From assembly GCF_026342835.1 (NCBI RefSeq), contig NZ_JAPEMI010000001.1, positions 5,524,501-5,588,500 on the forward strand: a DNA stretch of 64,000 bases, read 5' to 3'. Below are positions 60,986 to 64,000 of this stretch, in pieces. The stretch is from Streptomyces sp. NBC_00154. GTDB lineage: Bacteria; Actinomycetota; Actinomycetes; Streptomycetales; Streptomycetaceae. The first letter of the stretch is position 1. Every line of letters begins with the position of its first letter. The translations under genes were made by a program, and so were the position numbers. Below the pieces are notes generated by a model. It ran no database searches. It had not been told where the DNA came from and saw only the letters and a list, made by a program, of their open reading frames with translations.

Positions 60986-61634
60986 GCCCGCCGGGCGGAT
61001 GCACCGCTTCAGCAGTGCGGAGCGCTGGGTGCACCGCACCACGGCCTGGCTGATGCTGGTGTGCGTGGCGACCGCGGCCTGCCTGTACGTACCCCAGCTC
61101 GCCGAACTGGTCGGCCGCCGCCATCTCGTGGTGACCGTGCACCAATGGTCCGGGCTGCTGATCCCCGTACCGCTGCTGGCCGGTCTCATCTCCCGGGCGC
61201 TGCGCGCCGACCTGTCCCGGCTCAACCGGTTCGGGCCGCACGACCGGCTGTGGCTACGGGCGGTACGCCGCCGTGACCACCGGCCCGGGTCCCGCCCGGC
61301 CGGGAAGTTCAACGCGGGTCAGAAGCTGTACGCGGCCTGGATCGCCGGCGCCGTGCTGGTCATGATCGGCACCGGGGTGCTGATGTGGTTCACCGGTCTC
61401 GCCCCGCTGATGTGGCGTACCGGCGCCACCTTCGTGCACGACTGGCTGGCGCTCGCGATCGGGATCGTGCTGGCCGGGCACATGGCAATGGCGCTCGCCG
61501 ACCCGGAGGCACGCCGTGGCATGCGCACCGGGTCGGTCGAGCGCCATTGGGCGCGGACCGAACACCCGCTGTGGGGGGAATCCGACGACGGGCCGGACGA
61601 TGATCCGGCGCGTCGCCAGGGGCTGTCCGGCTAG
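60927..61634 (+). CDS. Cytochrome b-type membrane subunit of the YedY-like enzyme
   Basis: 235 residues if started at 60927, which has GGGAGGA upstream and overlaps the molybdoenzyme gene by 59 bases; MHRFSSAE at 60999 is an alternative. Four helices contain paired His residues (RWVHRTTAW, TVHQWSG, FVHDWLAL, AGHMAMA) as in cytochrome b561/hydrogenase cytochrome b proteins. It should pass electrons from the quinol pool to the molybdoenzyme, replacing the unrelated MsrQ. Its stop shares the CTAG at 61631-61634 with the gluconate permease gene. Confidence 0.87.
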   Translation: MTSMPGSGGPTAATTTPPAEPAGRMHRFSSAERWVHRTTAWLMLVCVATAACLYVPQLAELVGRRHLVVTVHQWSGLLIPVPLLAGLISRALRADLSRLNRFGPHDRLWLRAVRRRDHRPGSRPAGKFNAGQKLYAAWIAGAVLVMIGTGVLMWFTGLAPLMWRTGATFVHDWLALAIGIVLAGHMAMALADPEARRGMRTGSVERHWARTEHPLWGESDDGPDDDPARRQGLSG

Positions 61635-63028
61635 AGGATCAGCGACAGCAGCAGGATGAAGGCCAGCGAGACCACGGAGATGATGGTCTCCATCACCGAC
61701 CAGGTCTTCACCGTCTGGCCGACGCTCATCCCGAAGTACTCCTTCACCAGCCAGAAACCGGCGTCGTTGACGTGGCTGAAGAAGAGCGAGCCCGCACCGA
61801 CGGCGAGGACCAGCAGCGCCGCGTGCGACGTCGACATGTCCGCGGCGAGCGGGGCGACCAGACCGGCCGCAGAGATCGTGGCCACGGTCGCCGAGCCGGT
61901 CGCGAGCCGGATCGTGACGGCGATCAGCCAGCCCAGCAGGAGCGCCGGGATCGACCAGTCCTTGGAGAAGTCCAGGATCATCTGGCCCACACCGGCGTCG
62001 ATGAGGGTCTGCTTGAAGCCACCGCCCGCACCGACGATCAGCAGCACACCCGCGATCGGGGCGAGGGACTTCTCGACGGTGGTGGAGAGCCGCGCCTTGG
62101 TGAAACCGGCGGCCCGGCCCAGCGTGAACATGCCGACTATGACGGCCGCAAGAAGAGCGATCAGCGGCGAGCCGATCACATCGGTGACCCGCTGGACGTG
62201 GTTCTCCGGGTTGTCCACGACGATGTCGACGAGGGCCTTGGCCAGCATCAACACGACGGGCAGCAGGATGGTCGCCAGCGTGGCGCCGAAGCTGGGACGG
62301 TGCTCCAGTTCCTCGGACGGGCGCTGCGGGATCATCTTCTCCGGGGCCTTGATGTCCACCCAGCGGGCGGCGTACCGGGAGAAGACCGGACCCGCGATGA
62401 TCACCGTCGGGATGGCGACCAGCACACCGAGCGCCAGCGTCACACCGAGGTTGGCGCCGAGGGCGTCGATCGCGACCAGCGGGCCGGGGTGCGGCGGGAT
62501 CAGCCCGTGCATCACGGAGAGACCGGCGAGCGCCGGGATACCGATGCGCATCAGGGAGTAGTTGCCGCGCTTGGCGACGAGCAGCACCACCGGGATCAGA
62601 AGCACGATGCCGACTTCGAAGAAGAGCGGCAGACCGATGATCGAGGCGATCAGCACCATGGCCCACGGCATGGCCCGCGCGCTCGCCTTCGCGAGGATCG
62701 TGTCGACGATCTGGTCCGCGCCGCCGGAGTCGGCGAGCAGCTTGCCCAGAATGGCGCCGAGCGCGATCAGGACGCCGACACCCGCGACCGTGGAGCCGAG
62801 GCCGGCGGTGAAGCTGGCGATCGTCTTGGCGGGGGCGGCGCCGGCGAAGGAGCCGAGCGCGAGTGATCCGATGGTCAGCGCCAGGAAGGCATGCAACTTG
62901 AACTTGGTGATGAGCAGAACGATGACGGCGATGCCCGCCAGAACGGCGATGCCCAGCTGCGCGTTACCGGCCGAAGTTATGGGTTCGACGGCGTCCGCTG
63001 CCAGCATCTCGACGCTGAGACTGGTCAC
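61631..63028 (-). CDS. gntP: Gluconate permease GntP family
   Basis: 465 residues with about 12-14 helices. The family segments SGGADQIVDTILAKAS, GLIPPHPGPLVAI and LFFSHVNDAGFWLVKEYFGM are present. It is a proton symporter for gluconate. It lies 11 bases after the gluconokinase gene, so kinase and permease are one operon, facing the GntR gene. Confidence 0.93.
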   Translation of the reverse strand: MTSLSVEMLAADAVEPITSAGNAQLGIAVLAGIAVIVLLITKFKLHAFLALTIGSLALGSFAGAAPAKTIASFTAGLGSTVAGVGVLIALGAILGKLLADSGGADQIVDTILAKASARAMPWAMVLIASIIGLPLFFEVGIVLLIPVVLLVAKRGNYSLMRIGIPALAGLSVMHGLIPPHPGPLVAIDALGANLGVTLALGVLVAIPTVIIAGPVFSRYAARWVDIKAPEKMIPQRPSEELEHRPSFGATLATILLPVVLMLAKALVDIVVDNPENHVQRVTDVIGSPLIALLAAVIVGMFTLGRAAGFTKARLSTTVEKSLAPIAGVLLIVGAGGGFKQTLIDAGVGQMILDFSKDWSIPALLLGWLIAVTIRLATGSATVATISAAGLVAPLAADMSTSHAALLVLAVGAGSLFFSHVNDAGFWLVKEYFGMSVGQTVKTWSVMETIISVVSLAFILLLSLIL

Positions 63029-63039
63029 GGTGATGATCC

Positions 63040-63549
63040 TTAGACTTCGAGCCGGCGCAACGCGGCGACGGCTCGCTGGGTGATTTCTTCAGGGGTGCCG
63101 GACACATCGACGGCGACGCCGGCCTCGTCGTCCTGCAGCGGCTGCAGGGTGGCGAACTGCGAATCGAGCAGTGCGGTCGGCATGAAGTGGCCCTTGCGCT
63201 CAGCCATCCGCTCCTCGATGAGGGCGCGGTCGCCGGTCAGATGGAGGAAGACGGCCCCGGGGGCCTCGGCCCGCAGCCGGTCGCGGTAGACCCGCTTCAG
63301 CGCCGAACTGCTGACGACGCCGCCGAGTCCGGCCCGGCCGTGCGCCCACTGCCCGATCGCATCGAGCCAGGGCCACCGGTCGGAGTCGTCCAGCGGGGTG
63401 CCGGCCGACATCTTGGCGATGTTCGCCGCGGGATGGAAGTCGTCGCCCTCGGCGTACGGAACGCCGAGTTCGGCTGCGAGCAGGGGGCCGATCGTGGTCT
63501 TGCCGGTCCCTGCAACGCCCATCACCACGACGACGTGGGGGGTGCTCAT
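63040..63549 (-). CDS. gntK: Gluconokinase
   Basis: 169 residues. The P-loop is GVAGTGKTT at 11-19 and the substrate region is YAEGDDFHPAANIAKMSAGTPL, as in the thermoresistant gluconokinase family. It phosphorylates D-gluconate to 6-phosphogluconate for the pentose phosphate pathway. It leads the gntK-gntP operon and diverges from the GntR regulator, with a 144-base regulatory gap between them. Confidence 0.93.
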   Translation of the reverse strand: MSTPHVVVVMGVAGTGKTTIGPLLAAELGVPYAEGDDFHPAANIAKMSAGTPLDDSDRWPWLDAIGQWAHGRAGLGGVVSSSALKRVYRDRLRAEAPGAVFLHLTGDRALIEERMAERKGHFMPTALLDSQFATLQPLQDDEAGVAVDVSGTPEEITQRAVAALRRLEV

Positions 63550-63618
63550 TGGTGGTGCCTCGCTGTCTCCGTCGACGTCTTCCTCGACATCGGTCCGTCG
63601 CGCTACTGAAACCTATAC

Positions 63619-63657
63619 GTACGACTTATTCAAGATGCTGTGACGTAAACGTCGTAC
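63619..63657. promoter_or_regulatory. Candidate GntR operator region between gntK and gntR
   Basis: GTACGAC (63619-63625) and GTCGTAC (63651-63657) are perfect inverted 7-mers, centre to centre 32 bases apart, in an AT-rich stretch. This is where a divergent GntR/gntKP promoter would be expected. Confidence 0.5.
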
Positions 63658-63693
63658 TTTTTGTTCCTCAAGGGCGCCCCGTAGGCTTTGTCC

Positions 63694-64000
63694 ATGACCA
63701 CACAGGGCCCCGGGCTGCATACACACGTGCTGGACACCCTGGGCCTGGAGATCGCCGCGGGGGACTGCCCGCCGGGCCAGGTGCTGCGCACCGACGAGCT
63801 CGCCCAGCGCTTCGACGTCTCCCGCACGGTCGTGCGCGAAGTGGTCCGTGTCCTGGAGTCCATGCGCCTGGTCGAGTCCCGGCGCCGGGTCGGTGTGACC
63901 GTGCAGCCGACCGAGGCCTGGAACGTCTACGATCCGCAGGTCATCCGGTGGCGACTGGCGGGCGCCGACCGGCCGCGCCAACTGCGCTCCCTGACCGTGC
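63694..64000 (+). CDS. GntR-family (FadR type) regulator, 3' end outside the window
   Basis: The first 102 residues are visible (MTTQGPGLHTHVLDTLGLEIA). The winged helix-turn-helix is LRTDELAQRFDVSRTVVREVVRVLESMRLVESRRRVGVTVQP, with the start of the ligand domain after it. It is divergent from the gluconokinase operon, so it is almost certainly the gluconate-responsive repressor of that operon. The frame runs off the end of the window. Confidence 0.9.
   Translation, partial: MTTQGPGLHTHVLDTLGLEIAAGDCPPGQVLRTDELAQRFDVSRTVVREVVRVLESMRLVESRRRVGVTVQPTEAWNVYDPQVIRWRLAGADRPRQLRSLTV

Noticed and set aside
1..64000. CRISPR arrays, tRNA or rRNA genes, prophage, biosynthetic gene cluster
   Set aside because: I saw no regularly spaced repeats, no cloverleaf-like sequence, no phage structural genes, and no polyketide, peptide or terpene synthase genes.

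Overview
The window is high-GC actinobacterial DNA and almost certainly comes from a Streptomyces chromosome. Codon third positions are nearly all G or C. GTG and TTG starts are common, some genes appear leaderless, and the families are typical of that genus: a BTAD regulator, a SoxR with a C-x2-C-x-C-x5-C cluster, many TetR regulators of acyl-CoA genes, secreted proteases and a GH18 protein. From memory the gene order recalls the part of the S. coelicolor chromosome that holds soxR and the gluconate genes, but I could not check this.

Layout. 1-3.4 kb: an envelope operon (a cut-off membrane protein, a lipoprotein with a cupredoxin-like C-terminus, a polytopic membrane protein) followed by a TetR gene. 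3.6-10.2 kb: a molybdopterin oxidoreductase, a CitMHS citrate carrier with an MFS exporter, and an orphan sugar-type ABC ATPase. 10.2-15.3 kb: a 5,065-bp nested mobile element, made of two identical inverted 1,800-bp IS1182-type copies around an IS4-type element. It is bounded by a 10-bp direct repeat that contains the stop codon of the ABC ATPase gene. 15.4-20.8 kb: an ABC exporter with a MerR/SoxR-type promoter, facing a large BTAD/AAA regulator. 20.8-26.3 kb: a secreted subtilase and a secreted FG-GAP protein in a coupled operon. 26.6-30.7 kb: aldehyde dehydrogenase, alcohol dehydrogenase and an MHS-type carrier. 30.7-34.2 kb: a frameshifted polyphosphate kinase 2 gene, a DMT permease, an ArsR-like regulator and a TetR.

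34.2-49.7 kb is rich in acyl-CoA metabolism: two acyl-CoA dehydrogenases, a MaoC hydratase, an SDR, an acyl-CoA ligase, an aminoglycoside-phosphotransferase-like kinase and two more TetR regulators. SoxR, a penicillin-acylase-family protein, a NamZ-like muramidase and a GH18 protein are interspersed. 49.7-64 kb: glucarate dehydratase, a quinone oxidoreductase, a DUF202 pair, a Nudix hydrolase, a second DMT permease, a KstD-like flavoprotein, a broken small secreted-protein gene, an ASCH protein, a TPR-like protein, an APC permease, a YedY-like molybdoenzyme with its cytochrome b, and the gluconate genes gntP and gntK divergent from a cut-off GntR regulator.

How the genes connect. Four short inverted-repeat motifs occur more than once, or next to their likely regulator, and suggest small local regulons: AAACTAnC-n3-GCTAnTT (aldehyde dehydrogenase operon plus the TetR/acyl-CoA dehydrogenase divergon), CTnAGC-n4-GCTnAG (a TetR and the MaoC gene), ATACCGACYGGT (the SDR-ligase-TetR operon, the kinase/acyl-CoA dehydrogenase operon and the molybdopterin oxidoreductase), and a SoxR-like box at the ABC exporter. 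I did not find a CRISPR array, a rRNA or tRNA gene, or a biosynthetic gene cluster. No single clearly new system stands out. The nested inverted transposon, the two broken genes and the local operator network are the best leads.
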